From: Alisma plantago-aquatica
Taxonomy: Eukaryota > Streptophyta > Magnoliopsida > Alismatales > Alismataceae
DNA: 64,000 nt
Direction of reading: 5' to 3'
Assembly (NCBI GenBank): GCA_963693085.1
Contig: OY856410.1
Span: forward strand, 560,097,906-560,161,905
The position numbers and the translations under genes are program-made. The number at the start of each line of letters is the position of its first letter. Position 1 is the first letter of the stretch. This document shows, piece after piece, positions 34,902 through 47,977 of the stretch. The notes below the pieces were generated by a model. It ran no database searches and had not been told where the DNA came from. It was given only the letters and a program-made list of their open reading frames with translations.

Positions 34902-37900
34902 TGTGAAAGTGTAAATATTAGCATACATGAATAGATAAAAAGCTAAAAGCACCAATCATAATCTCAACATTCAATAAGATATATTAAACAACATTATTTA
35001 TTACAAGCTTTCAATTACATATTCAAGAGTACAATTTTACAAGTCCATCCATGTATACTAGAGATCATACAACAAGTACAACTGACATAGCTCACAAAGC
35101 CCATCAACTTCTAGACATATCTGAACCTATACAATATGTGAAAAAGCAGGTCAAGCACATGAGGTGCCGAGTACAAGGCTAAAAGATACATATAGATAAG
35201 CTTTTCATAATTTGAAAAGATTTGCAGAAGTAATGAACAAGAAATAAACAATTTAAGTATTTAACAAAATGAGAGCCCATGTTTTATGTCACTTCACTCC
35301 AATTATACCATCATTTTGTGCATTCATTAATATCATGTATTTGTAAGGCCTTTTATGGACAACTTCTCGCTGGAAGAGTCTACAAGGGTACTCAAGATTA
35401 GCTAATCCATTTTTCAACGATCCACCCTGTCTTGATAAATCAAGTAGCACGTCCATCCTCATACCCTTGCCCTAAAACTTAAGGCAGGTGCATGAGGTTT
35501 GTATAATGGAGTTTCTATATTATGTTTGTAAGTTACAAAATGTGGCATGAGACAAACGTCAAGTACAATACTAGAGTACTACATGGTAATATTTGAGCAA
35601 GTAAACAAGCATACATATGTATCACATTTCAAGAAAGAAATCCATAGTCATATAATTATTAAAGCTTGTACCTAATTTAGAGGTTCTTAACTTAACTTAT
35701 CTTTCATCATCTAGCCACATGCCAAACCTAATTAACAACAAGATTACATGCATAGAATAGATTCTCATAACTAACTCTAATTAGATACATTTTATGGTTT
35801 TATTCAAGTTAGGTTCATAGTTGGTTAATTACACAGTTAGTGAGATTATACTCATATAGAGGTCAATGTGAAGGTGGGGTTCAAGTTTCAAGTCATTCCG
35901 AGTTTCCATGCATTTGATATGATCATTTCAAGGTCCATGTCACATATGCACATTTTAGGGACAAAATATTCATAATTGAGCAATCAAGGTTAAGTGTCAT
36001 CAAGATGTGAGAACTAATCATACAATATGGTTTAGGTTAGCAAGATAAGGACATATAGATCATAATCTAATATAGGTGGTTGTCCCCTTGGGTCAAGGCA
36101 TCAAAGTCCAACATTGGTACCAACATCTCAAACACACATGCTCTCATCATAATGATTTACTTATGCCATCAAGATTTAGTATTTACCATAAGTAGGAAAT
36201 ACATATCCAATTCATCATAAGGGATAGACTATTCCATGATTTGAGATAGGAAGACAAGAAAGGATGATCCACATAAGCATTAAGGTGCAAGAACCACAAT
36301 TTCAGGCACCAAGGTCACATTAGGCAAATTATGATTTCAAAAATAATAATAGAGAAAGATGGTAGACCATAGTCATTAACATCGCAACACATCATAATGT
36401 TATTAATTTCAAAGATAAAAATGAGTTTCATGCACAAGGTAGGTCAAACATAACACTTGAAGCAATAGTATAACACTCATTCCCATAAAAGGGCATAACC
36501 ATGTCTATAGAGCCATATGAGTAAACATAGAAAAATGGTCACTTAGGGATGATATTATAGTCAAGAAGGGAGATAGATAACTGATCTTGGAGGGCTATTA
36601 AGCATTAGTCCATATTAAGGAGCATGATTAGCAATCTATGATAAAGTTCATCATTTACATTCAAATCATGTCACATGATTGTACTAGAGTTCATCATTGA
36701 GAAAGATGGGTGATTAGGATTCTCAATATACTCAACATGTATGCAATGTACTGATATGATGGATATAAATAGTAGGGGTGCATCAAACCTTCAATATTGC
36801 ACATAGTCATCCATTTATTTCATTCAAAAGATCAATGGTTACACCTTTTCGAAGAAACATGGGAGTAAATATATGAACCAAGGTCTGAAACTTAGTCAAA
36901 TGGATAGGTCTTCTTAAGAGGATAAAAATGATATATAGATTTGCTATATTTTGTCAAGGAGTGAGGAAGTTATGTATTTTTAAAGTTTTACATCAAAACT
37001 ATAGAGAAAATACTTAGGGTGTTACCTTCGTCATTTTGCAAATGATCTGGACCGTAGAAAGATGATCCAATGACTGCTTCCATGCTCGACCTGTCCTCCC
37101 CAATGACCAAATGCCATGCACCACCTCCAAATGCTTGATGGCATTTGCATGCTCTCTTCCACCTGACCCCACCACGCAGTTGTAGTAGGGCACCGCCTTA
37201 GACCATCAGCTTGCCTGTGACCCTTGAATTCTGGATCACGATGATCCACGACGAATCCAATCACTATGGTCTTTTGTCATCCCATGCATGAGCTAGCCCG
37301 CGCGTTCTGTCCTTCAGTGGAAGCAGCTCATCAGAGGGAACATCAGAAGAGGAAGGAGGGGTTGGGGTGTCCTGTGAGCAGGCCGTCCAAACTCGTCGTG
37401 GCTGCGCAGACTCGGCCCTGGTCTCGAATTGTGCCGAGAAGGCCCGAGTGAGGGGTTGCGATCCTTGCAGCTATGGTGGCTGGAGGAAGAAGAGACAGTG
37501 ATAGATGAATCCCTAGGGTATGATGGAGCAGAAAAAGATAGGGAAAATGGAAGCGAGACCAAGGGTAATTGGCGAAGCTAAAGCGGAGTAGGTGGTGGCA
37601 GCACTCTTTGTGCTCACCTACTGCACCGAGGTAGGGGAAGACATGTGAGCCGTTGGATCGCTCGGAGGCCGATCTATGGACTCATATATGATGCATAGAA
37701 ATGATCAAACAACCACAGTCTAAATAGCTGATGTGGTAAGGGTAGAGGGGTGCCACCCTTATTGTGCCGCATGCCTAAGATTGGCCCTAATAAGCATCAC
37801 TTTGTATTAAATCTTATGCAAAATTAATCCATTTTGAGAGGCCATAACTTTGGATTTATAACTCCAATTTGAGAAAAAAAATTTCATTGGATTCACAATT

Positions 37901-38167
37901 GAATCATCTACCTCATGATATGGATTGAAGAGTATGAAGATCATATATATAGAGTTCAATTTAATTTGCAATATGGTGACATATTATGAAGTGGCGCATG
38001 GTTCAACATTACAAATTAAGGTTACATATAGTGAAATTAAGCATTGTAGTGGCCAAATTGGAAAACCACAACCCTCCAATTATGAAATTGACATCAAATT
38101 GAGTAATAGTCCACTTGATGAGACCGAGAAAGAATGATATAGGAGGGAGAAAAGTCAGGTTGTCACA
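34902..38167 (-). repeat. Gypsy LTR K (3266 bp) inserted in LTR H'
   Basis: Minus strand TGTGACAACCTGAC (38167) to ACACTTTCACA (34902), a TGTGA/TCACA pair as in element A. A GC-rich central part (37030-37700) and the overall order resemble LTRs A and D. There is no polypurine tract or primer site next to it and no clear 5-bp duplication (GTTTA / CATGG), so it may be a recombined solo LTR. Frames in the GC-rich part are shadows. Confidence 0.6.
35297..35511 (-). other. Inverted-repeat cluster in LTR K, similar to element A
   Basis: CTCCAATTATAC (35297-35308) pairs with GTATAATGGAG (35501-35511) over 11 bp with one bulged A. Inside are an imperfect long hairpin at 35457-35497 (CCTCAT/ATGAGG outer, TGCC/GGCA and TAA/TTA inner), CTTGATAAATCAAG (35431-35444) and the palindrome ATTAGCTAAT (35397-35406). 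The closing stem resembles that of element A (TCCATTATAT) and lies about 400 nt from the LTR end. Confidence 0.5.
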
Positions 38168-38226
38168 CATGGACACATCGCAAACTTAGTAGAACACCTC
38201 AAGCTTCTCTTCCTTCTTATCCTTAG

Positions 38227-38237
38227 CTTTATATACC
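38227..38237 (+). promoter_or_regulatory. TATA box of LTR H'
   Basis: CTTTATATACC followed by CT-rich sequence (CCTCCCTCTTACACCC), the usual look of a plant core promoter and early leader. LTR H has CTTTATATAGCC at the equivalent place on the minus strand (46854-46865). Confidence 0.5.
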
Positions 38238-38879
38238 CTCCCTCTTACACCCAGATGAACCCTTTTAGACCATTATCTCTTCTTTGCAGTCAAAAGCTTC
38301 CTCTTCCCATGTTTAGTGGTGCAGATGGTGCCCAAGGTATAATAAGGTGGATGAAGTTCTTGCATGTATGGATAGAGATGGAATCTACCCTTCTTTAGGG
38401 TTTGTGGAGCTTCCTTTGCTTGTTCTTGATCAATGCAAATAAATTTATCCATGTATCTTTTCATTCTCTTGTTTTCCTTCTTCCTCTTACCTTCTTACTG
38501 GATGGAACCATGGTCTTCCATGGTAAATCTTGCTCTAGAGCTCAAAGAACTCATCTTTCTTGCTCCTTACGCCTAGGGCTTGCTTCTCTTGTGGAGAAAG
38601 AGATTACTTGGATGAGTACCTTCCTTGCTCAAATTTTCTTGTTGTTTGGTGCTTGGTATTCTCCCTAGAGGTGAGTTATATATCCCTACTCACGTTTATT
38701 TCTTACTACTATATTATATACTCATGTTCTTTCTCTAAAATGAATATCTTAGCATAGAGAAGATATCTTTGCCTAGAGTTTTGATTTTAATATTATTCAT
38801 TGATTGGTTTCGAACTCTAGATGAACCTAAAACTATGTGTACGACCTTCTTGAGGTAGAGTTATCGTTATACCTTGCAT

Positions 38880-39860
38880 ACCCATGAACCAATGGTACCC
38901 TTGGGGTCACAAACAATGGTTCCTTCTATATGATAATGGGTTGTTTCCCTCCTTTTCTTGGTGGCCAATGGTTTGGCACCTATGAACAACCGATGGTCTC
39001 TACTTTGATGTTGTTTTAATGACTCTAATGAACCCTAGAACTGAAGGTTATGTTTTTGTGGTCACTATGGTGGATGGTTACCCAAACCCTAGCAAAAAAT
39101 GGTCCTTTTCTATGTATTGATAGTTGATTTCCCCCTTTTGCTTCATCACTCAATGGTTGGGATCTTGTGACAACTGATGGTGGGTATTTGGTTCTCTTTT
39201 GAGTCTTATTTTAGTACCTAGAATCCATGGATACATTCCTCCAAGGCGAGTGTCATTAATTATCTCCTCAAGTGGTTCTAAACATTGGGTTACTTAGGGT
39301 TTCTGTGGATGTTTCTCCACCTAAGAACATGACCCATTGGGTTAGCTCTCTTGTTGTTTTTCTTGGCTTTTCTATGTCAAAAAATGGTGGTCTTGTTACC
39401 TCTATTTAGATGGTTACTCTTGAACACAACCAATGGGTATGCCTCCCCCTTGACAACCAATGGTTAGGGTCCCATGATTCAATGGTCTTTGTTGTTTATA
39501 AGTGGTGATTAAAGCAATGGTTTTCTTGGTATAACAATGATGGTTCCCCTTTGAGTTTGGATCGGATTCATTGTACCTATTGTGTCAACTGATGGTCATA
39601 GTTTAGATCTATTTTGAACTTTTTTGGATGCCTAAGACCTGATGGTCTTAGTTCTATAAGGATGGCATCAACCGATGGTGGAAGTAGGTCAACACCCAAT
39701 GGTGTCAACCGATGATGACACAAAGTGTCACAACCGATGGTAGTTCAAGATAACGCAACTGATGGTGTGACTAGGTCTCATGTGTTGATCCTATTAAGCC
39801 CTAATCTGATGGTTGCCTTGGTTAAATGATTCTAGGGTTAGACCTATACATCAACTAATG
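38880..39860 (+). repeat. CAACCGATGGT word array
   Basis: About 23 variants of CAACCGATGGT (CAACTGATGGT, CAACCAATGGT, TCAATGGT and others) occur in about 1 kb at irregular spacing of 20-70 bases. The unit count is by eye. The same word occurs at 34480-34750, upstream of the TATA box. Confidence 0.65.
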
Positions 39861-42644
39861 GTTTTGAATGAAGAAGCTGATCCAACGATTAAGATTTGAT
39901 ACTTCAACATTCCCATGATTTTGGTTGAATCCTATAGTGTAATGATATGGTTATAATGATGAGAATTTGATGGTTCAATGCCTTAAACTTGTAGTCTTAC
40001 CTTTTTCTCTCGTATGAATATAATTGATAATCATTGTAATAAGTTAATGGGTAACCCTAATGAAACATAGCTTGTTACACCTAATCGTAATGTATCCAAG
40101 TGATGGTGATTGATTATGAACAACCCCTTAAATGATTAATAGAATAATGGAGTGCTCTCCTACTGATTGTTGAAACCCTAGTATGCCATAATTTGACAGC
40201 AACCCCTTGAGTTATGCATGGATTTGTACTGGAGGAAGGTATGGAATGTGATGGTGATGCTTTATCTTATGTATCCATGATTGTATGAGGATTCCATGAG
40301 TTAGGGTATGAGTAACAGTGTTGAACCACAACTTCAATGTAACCTATATTATTAAACTTAACCCTAATTCAAATAGATGATGGTGGCTAATCATGGTAGT
40401 GTTCCTTGAGTGATTAATTTAATAATGGAATATCCTTCCTAATGAATGATTGTAACTCTAATGTGCTAACTGGTGGTCATCATAGTTTTATGATTTATGC
40501 TTTCTCATGCTGAACTGGTACACTATAAGTGTGATGACGGACAATCATACCTAATTTCCTTATATGTTGATATAATAAAGGAATGCTCATAAATGCTAAG
40601 ATAACCTTGCAATATTATTCTATGAACAACTTTTAGTTACTTAATGCAATACCATGCTAAGAATGTGTATTATAGGTATGGTGATGTTTCTAAGCCTTGT
40701 TATAAGGCATGGAACGATAATGATGAAATCGTAGGGAATAATGTGATGGTCTTAATGGCCTTTGGGCACAGTTGAGCCCTAAATGAGGTGTAATCCTCTT
40801 CATGTTATGACTAGATTTGGAACCCTATATGAATGTGATAAGGAATTGTGTATTGTGGTGATGATCTGATGATAAGCATGGTCTCATGAGTGGCAAGTGA
40901 ATAGTACCTTATGATGTTAAGATGAGAAATTATGTCTCATATGTCTTCTATCTTCTGAAGTTGTTATATAGTGATGATTGCTAGAAATGAATTAGGGTTT
41001 GTATGTCCACTTGTTTGATGCATCCTTAATTCACACAATTGGCAATGATTAATCAAGTGAAACCTAATCATGTAGAATGTGTCGTAGAACCATCTTCAAT
41101 GGCAGTCTTTGTTGGATGGTGAAATGAGGAGCACATACTGTGAGTATGTAGGGTTCTTGTAATCTAGACACCAGGTGTTATGGAGGATGGATGCGGTCAT
41201 GCCTTGGGTATTTGTATATATGATGTGACTGAGTACATTTCGAATGTATCTCAGGTGGAAAGGTTTTACTTTGCATACCCTAGTTTCTAGCGTCATGACA
41301 TGTATCAATGTGGGCTAGTATTGAGCTTGACTATATGTCTTTATTAATAGTTTGACTATATGCCACTGCAGTGTAGACTCAAACTGACTGAGTAGTGCAG
41401 AGAAGATCTTGGAGTCCAGCTCTTCCTAGATCTTGAATGGAACTGACTGTGACCAAGGGTGGTCAGTTGGACTTTGGGTGGTACAACTCAAACTCCTCCA
41501 TTGCATAATAAAAGATGTAATACAACTATTTAGCATATCTTTTTAGGGTTATATACAACATTTCACATTGGATGATAATACTTAGTTGTTTTATGTACAT
41601 AGATATGGTGATTAATGCACTAAGAGATGGAAGATATGCTTATGCTATAAATAAGCTCATGTTATAGATGTTTACATATAGTAGCCATGCTTATGTTGAT
41701 AGATATGTTGATACAATTGGTTATGATTATGATGACACTCATCCCATGTTTTTAACTATTCTTACACTGCTAACCATGCCTATGTTATTAGAGATACTTA
41801 AATTGCTAATCATTCTTATGCAGATAGTTGTTGTTTTGATGTTAATTCTACTTACGATGTAGATCTATACAACTTGATAGACATGATAATATAGGAATCT
41901 ATGCTTATGCTTCTAGACTTATTCATGATAGTAGAGATGTTAAGCTACTAGACTTGATTATGATGTAGACATGTTTATGCCACTAGATTGCTTATACTGG
42001 TAGCGGTGCATGTATTGATAATCATGCTAATGAGAATAGTTGTTATCTGTTCCTTTATGTATCTTATTAATTATGCATGTAGTTATTCTTACCTAATTAA
42101 TCTACCTGAACTGCCTTAATTGTTCAATTGCTTAACTTATTGTGATCAATAAGTTGTGTTGAGAGTTATATCTCTCACTAAAACATGGGTCTCATCCTGT
42201 GGGTCACCAAATCTTTTTAGGTGATCTGCAGAAGCGGTAGCAGACATGTGGCAGTGACTAGGATCTATGATGATGGACCCTATAGAAGGTTGTTTAGATG
42301 TCTAGTATGTCCTAGAGTCATCCTTCTACTGTCAAGTCCAGGCGGGAAATTTTGTGTACATTGTATCATTCGAGTCAGGCTTTTATTAGAATGTTGATGC
42401 TTGTTTATGTGGAAAATATGGATAATGTTCTTCTATTTATGTATATGTTGTGGCTAAGGCCACGTATGAAATTGTATCATATTCTTGGCATAGTATGAAT
42501 ATAAGAAAGTTGTCGGGCTTCAATGAAAATGTTTCTAAGCATGTGGTGATGTTAAATCAGTTTTAATTTACCTATTCGTTGGATATGTGCTTAATTAGTG
42601 ATTGATTGTGTTTAGTTTTTTGAGTAATCTTGTTTGGTGTGACA

Positions 42645-44887
42645 AGTTCTCACATACCCCCTGGAAGTAGTCATAACAATCCCTTGACAATCACTATCAT
42701 CTACATGGGCCACACAATCCCTTCTTGCTTCATTGACAAGGTTGCATGCCTCAATGTGTGCCCCTCAAGATGCACATCAGCTTGGGAAGGGATTCGTCTG
42801 ACCTAGAACTAACAACAAAGAAGGTAACCTTGTTCGACTAGGTAATCAAAGATTTCCCAAGGGAGATCACACTTGAGATACATATATGACCACAAACATT
42901 AATAATATTGTTTTTGGTCATGGAATTGAGTATCTCCTTCAACCTTCTCTTGGGAAGGTCATGAATTCACCACAATGGGGTGGCCCTTCGTCACTATACC
43001 AAATATTGAAATATTGGTTGGGACATGCCATTGTCACCATTGAGGTCGATAATCCAAGAACCATAACCTACATCAAAGAAGACAATCTCCAATTTCATTT
43101 ATAAATCCTACATGTCGCCAACATTGGTTGGGTGCCACCACAAAGAAGGGCTCGAAAACTCCCGTACGTCCCCGCTATAGGAGATGGATATCCACCCACA
43201 TGAAGGATTGGGAGCCAAAAGACAAGGACGTACTAAGATCATTCAAATTCCTTCAAGATAAAATGGATTACGACCGAGATATATGGTCCCTCCTATGTAA
43301 AACCTCAGATCACCAGGTACACGCCATATTGGAAGCCCACAATGTTGTGAACCACTATTGTTGACTTGAGATCTAAGTTGTGAAGCTAAAAACATTCAGA
43401 TAGATGAAGAGCCTTGACTCAGAGTATTGTAGTCATGGGACCTCGACCCTGAGCATAAGGGTCCCTATCCATTACTTTCCTTGTGCAATAGCTATAATGG
43501 AAGAAGATGTTAGTGTCACTAAGACCATTTTCCATGTGACGATACCTTAACTTATGCAAGATTTCAAAAAAATACAAGCATGTCAACTACCTCGAGATCA
43601 TAGCCAACATCAAGGATATTTCCCTCATCACTGAAGAAAGCTCGGGTGTTCAGACCACCCATAACAATAAATAGTCTTAATACAATCTCATCCCTCCATA
43701 CAAGGAATCTATCACACTTATGCTTACCCCTTCCATAAAAAATGTCATGCTCGGATCCTGACACAGAAGAATGCAATGACAAATACAATGACGATAATGT
43801 TACTAAGGCAAAATTATTGACCCAACTCCTAGGGCGATGCAGACATCATACAGTTTATCTGTTCAAGATGCTCTCTAGATCTTCCATGGCTAGCCAAGAC
43901 AATATGAATCTAAGACTAGAATTCTAGAAGTCATAAAGGAAGATTATAGTGTTTTGTGGGACAACAATGATGGCGCCTGTGACATGATCAAAGGGTGGAG
44001 CATGAAGTCCATATGTGACACAAAAGTTATAAATGAACAACAATCCCTCATCCACCTCATCTAGAATTATGAAGAAGTCCAAATTCCTATGTAGACGACC
44101 AGAACATCCTGAGGACCAATCCCCCCATGAACTGAGAAAAATCTATTAGAGGAACGAAACCCTAATGTGGTAAATATACCAAATGGTTGTTTAATCATGC
44201 TCTCCATGTCCCCACTCTTCCCAAAAAAATCCTAAAATTTTGCGAATCCACAAAATCCAAAAAAAAACAAAATTTAGAAATCCCAAAAATATATGAAGAT
44301 GTACATGCTCTCTAGGAGATTACTAACTATTTAACCAAAGTATTGCAAATCTACAATAATGAAGATGCCAAGTTTGAAGATGTCTCAGTACAGTCTATTA
44401 GAAAAAAGGGCATCCACCTTTTCATATTGAACATGAGACAGTGAACATGAATCTTAGCTCAGGCCCCGAGAAATAAAAAAATCAAAATAGAGGCATGTCT
44501 ACCGCAACATATCAAAGCCAGTTGGTTGAGATTTTACTCCATTACATTGACATATTTGCATGGAGATACTCTGACATACTTGGATTGGATGAGGCTATCA
44601 TAGTTCAGTAAGTACCTAGCATCCTCAATTTTCTCCTTGTCAAGTAGAAGATGACGACGCTGCGTCTAGGATGGAGCTTCAAGACATGTAGACCACATCA
44701 CCAGTCTTTAGAATCTATTTCAATGACTATGATGATTCTCCCTATGCCTGAATCTAGTTAAGTACACCTTTGGGGTTACATATGGTAACCTACTTGGGTA
44801 CATTTTTAGTCATAGAGGAATCAAAGTTGACCCTAGGAAAGCATGAGTTATCCATGATATGCCCTCACCAGGAAAAAGTAGGAGGTT
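42645..44887 (+). pseudogene. Decayed Tat/Ogre-like protease-RT region
   Basis: Begins with IPPGSSHNNPLTITIIYMGH and a protease relic (FIDKVACLNVCPSRC, where families have LIDNGS.LNV), then a G-patch-like linker at 43000-43380 (PRTITYIKEDNLQFHL, RPRYRRW), then RT entrance (KIEACLPQHIKASW near 44480). The RT palm is missing; only a distal RT piece remains (TFGVTYGNLLGYIFSHRGIKVDP, 44770-44840). It is cut at 44888 by LTR D. Many stops and frameshifts. Confidence 0.65.
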
Positions 44888-45880
44888 GTGACAAAGTGAG
44901 TTTTTTTTCATAATTTATTTTATCTCTCTTGAAATTTAATGACATTGATAATTAGTCAAAAAAATTATTATCTAAAATACCCTCAATCATCTCCCTCTAT
45001 TCTAATCTTATGGACACACTTTTTTTTTATAAATAAAGCAAACCCTAACTACATATTAAGGTGAATCATGTGTATTGTAAGACTTGGTCAAATTACATGA
45101 TCAACATTCGAATTTGAATCTTAATTTTTCACCATAGCTAGAATACCGCAATAGAAGCTCTACCTAAAATTTCACTTCAATAGAATAAACCATTTAAGAG
45201 TAATAAGCAACTAAAATTAATATACATATATCATTTATGTAACCTTATGATATATCTTTTAGGATTATTTGACCTAAAGGCGTGACATAAATGTCACAAA
45301 CACACAGCCTATATGCTAGTCATAGATCCTAGCTGTTGGATTAGGTTGATTGCAGATCAGGGAGGGATCTGACGACATAGGCTTCATCTTCCACATCCCG
45401 CAAAGCTTGGCTGACTCAGAGAAGTGTTGATTGAGCTCCATATAACAACTCTGACCTAATCTATGTGAGATATTTGAAGGATATGTTCCTTACCTGAGAT
45501 GAGTTCAATCACCCCTCACTCATACTCCATAATCATTGGATCACGGAGAACCAACTCCCGACTTATCACGCCTCTCACCTGACGATGGCGGTCAATTTAG
45601 GGCTTCCTTGCCCTCACTCCCTCACACCTTTTTAAACCCACCAATATCACAGACCACCTTATTTTAGTCATTCCCAATCACCAATTTGAAGCCATAGACC
45701 CTGAACACTCCTCGCCACCACCATCATCTTCAACCTTCACCACCCCGCTACCACACAACATCTCCCACCAATCCTGGATCACCATCACGCCCGCCATCCA
45801 TCCACGAAGCTTCCCAGCTAGGACCCAAGGTCCCAGACCATTCCTTCATCCATTCCACCACCTACTTAGCATACCCCAAC
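44888..45880 (+). repeat. Tekay-type LTR D (right limit uncertain)
   Basis: Starts TGTGACAAAGTGAG and matches, in inverted orientation, 57343 down to 56429 (LTR E). It contains GTGACATAAATGTCAC (45283-45298), a perfect inverted repeat also present in E. It interrupts the Tat RT relic. The right edge near 45880 is a guess, where similarity to other LTRs changes. Confidence 0.6.
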
Positions 45881-47977
45881 AAGAAGAGAAATTAGATGAC
45901 ATCAGCAAAGGCTGGGGAAATATCACATCTGCTCGGTAGGAAATAACACATCTGCCATAAAAACCAATGCAATTACACTACTCTAGTGCTACTGAATCAC
46001 ATAGCATGTTAAATGTATAAGCAAGTAGAAAGTATAGTCAGAATATTTAAACTAGTCACCACATAAGTGACCAACATATACATCCACCTCATAAGTGGGA
46101 AAAAGACATCACATGTCATATTTTAGAGTTCCATCATGAGCAAAGCATAAGATAAGACTTCAAAAGAATATCCATGATCACATGGTCAATATCAAATAAG
46201 GTAGTTCACATGAACCATGATTTTCAAATGAAAAGACATTGTGTATAGGCTAATGTCCATAGGACAAAGAGAATAATAATCATAGGTGAATTGCTTAACA
46301 TAGAAGAATAGGGGATACATCATACCTCAACTTCAGAGTCTAAACAGTCCAAGTCAGTCCTAGATACAATCCTAGGCCTCCAAAGAACCTCTAGGAAAGG
46401 TGGATAGGTAAAATAAGTAAGGTTCCCAAGCTTAGAGAGGTTGGTTTCTCCAGCAAAGCTCCTATCTCGAGCAAGAAGCACCTTCTCCACTTTAGAGGTG
46501 AAAAACCCTAACAAAAGAACATGGAGATGGGGTGTTTAAGGGCTATTGGTGGGGTTTCACCATGTTAGACCAGGGTTTCGACCTGAAGGAAGGTGTAAGG
46601 AAGACTAACAACATGAAAATAGGGAAGGAAAGGAGGATACTTACTAGTTTTGGTCAAAATGACCAAGGAGGAGCTTAAGAAATCATAAATAGAGAAATTT
46701 GGAACCCTAGGAGCCTTCTCCACCAAGGTAGGCATATCCTTTTACTTAGGGGCAACACCTTCGTGGACAAATAGAGTAGGAGCTATACTCTAATATAGAG
46801 GAAATAAAGGAGAGCAAGAGTTTTTGAATTGGGAGTTGGGAAGGGGTAGATATGGCTATATAAAGAAAGAGGTCAAGTATGATGTGTCTATGAAACTTTC
46901 CATGTGTTATGTATAAGGGTGTTCATGAACATGCAAGCCTTTATGGATAAGGAAGAGTCAAACACGAGGTGTCAAGTTACTTTCCATGTCTCCAAAGCTA
47001 AGGGTGCCTATGGACATGCAAACATTTATGGATAAGGAAGAAGTCAAGCATGAGGTGTCCATGGAGCTTTCCATGTGTCCTTAGCCTAGGGATTTCATGA
47101 TCATGCAAGAGGACATATCTTATAGGCTTATTGAATATAAAATGTCAGTTCATGGACACTTATAGGCCATCCCAACTGACCTCCAATCAAAGAAATAACC
47201 TCAATGGTTGATAGCTTTTAAAGATTAGCTCATTTATAAAGAGCGTAATCCCTAAAATGCCCTTGGAAAGTAACACCTTCAAACCAAGGTGCAAATAGGT
47301 GCCCCATGGTTCAAAAACTCGATAATGGTAAGGGAATATTGAAATATTATAATACATGTTACAATTTACAAAGAAAACCTCCGATATGGGTAAATTGTAG
47401 AAAAGTCCAAAATGTACCTAAAATTGTATAACTTTCACAAACAACATCCAAATTGGACCAAACTTCATCCACAAGTTATCTTTGATTTGTTGAATATGAA
47501 TTTGTCATTATTTATATATTTTGAAGTTATATAATCACATTATTCATTACTTATGCCTTTTACTCATTTTCTCTCTCCTAAACTTATCCTAATATTTCAA
47601 GGGGTCAAATTAGATGAAATTTGACATGTATGCTAATTTTGATATGTAGATTTCGAATTTGAAGTTTGTTTCCACTTTTGAGACTTCTTTTTATGATATA
47701 TGTCATATGGCCCATTAGCGGCCCATTATCTAAATTATTCATCCAATTAAGTTCCTTATCTTCATACTACCACCAAAATGAGTTATGTGGCATATTTTAT
47801 GTATCCATTATAAATCTAAGATTAATGTTAGAACATTAGGTTATATTAAGGTGATCTATACATTTATTAGCTCATTGGGGTTATACTAAACATCTATTTA
47901 GGTCTAACCTTCAACCTTGTTTGGCTAAGTCCAAAATGTCAACTTCCAGGGTAGGGTATGAGATCTAGTATGTTACA
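45881..47977 (-). repeat. Gypsy LTR H (left limit uncertain)
   Basis: Minus strand starts TGTAACATACTAGATC at 47977, directly against an Angela LTR piece. 47290-47470 matches LTR H' inverted. A minus-strand TATA-like CTTTATATAGCC lies at 46854-46865, followed by a CT-rich stretch. Hairpins with a shared loop lie at 46055-46117. The left end is not defined. Confidence 0.5.
46055..46117 (-). other. Hairpins with shared loop in LTR H
   Basis: GTCAC-CACATAA-GTGAC (46055-46071) and CCAC-CTCATAA-GTGG (46084-46098) have different stems around nearly the same 7-nt loop; GACAT-CAC-ATGTC (46105-46117) follows. This is the same design as the four-armed array of element A, on a smaller scale. Confidence 0.5.

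Larger units (their letters stand above)
38168..42644 (+). repeat. Long Gypsy LTR H', right part
   Basis: Continues H' after LTR K. A TATA box lies at 38227-38237, followed by a CT-rich leader-like stretch. 38880-39860 holds the CAACCGATGGT array and 41620-42060 a degenerate array of TATGCTTATG / GATAGAGATG words. It ends TGTGACA at 42644. Together the two parts give a ~5.2-kb LTR, Ogre-like in size. No gene was seen. Short open frames here are not supported. Confidence 0.45.

Noticed and set aside
37031..37562. Possible serine/proline-rich gene in LTR K
   Set aside because: Short, overlapping on both strands, inside the GC-rich segment of an LTR, and without homology I can recognise.
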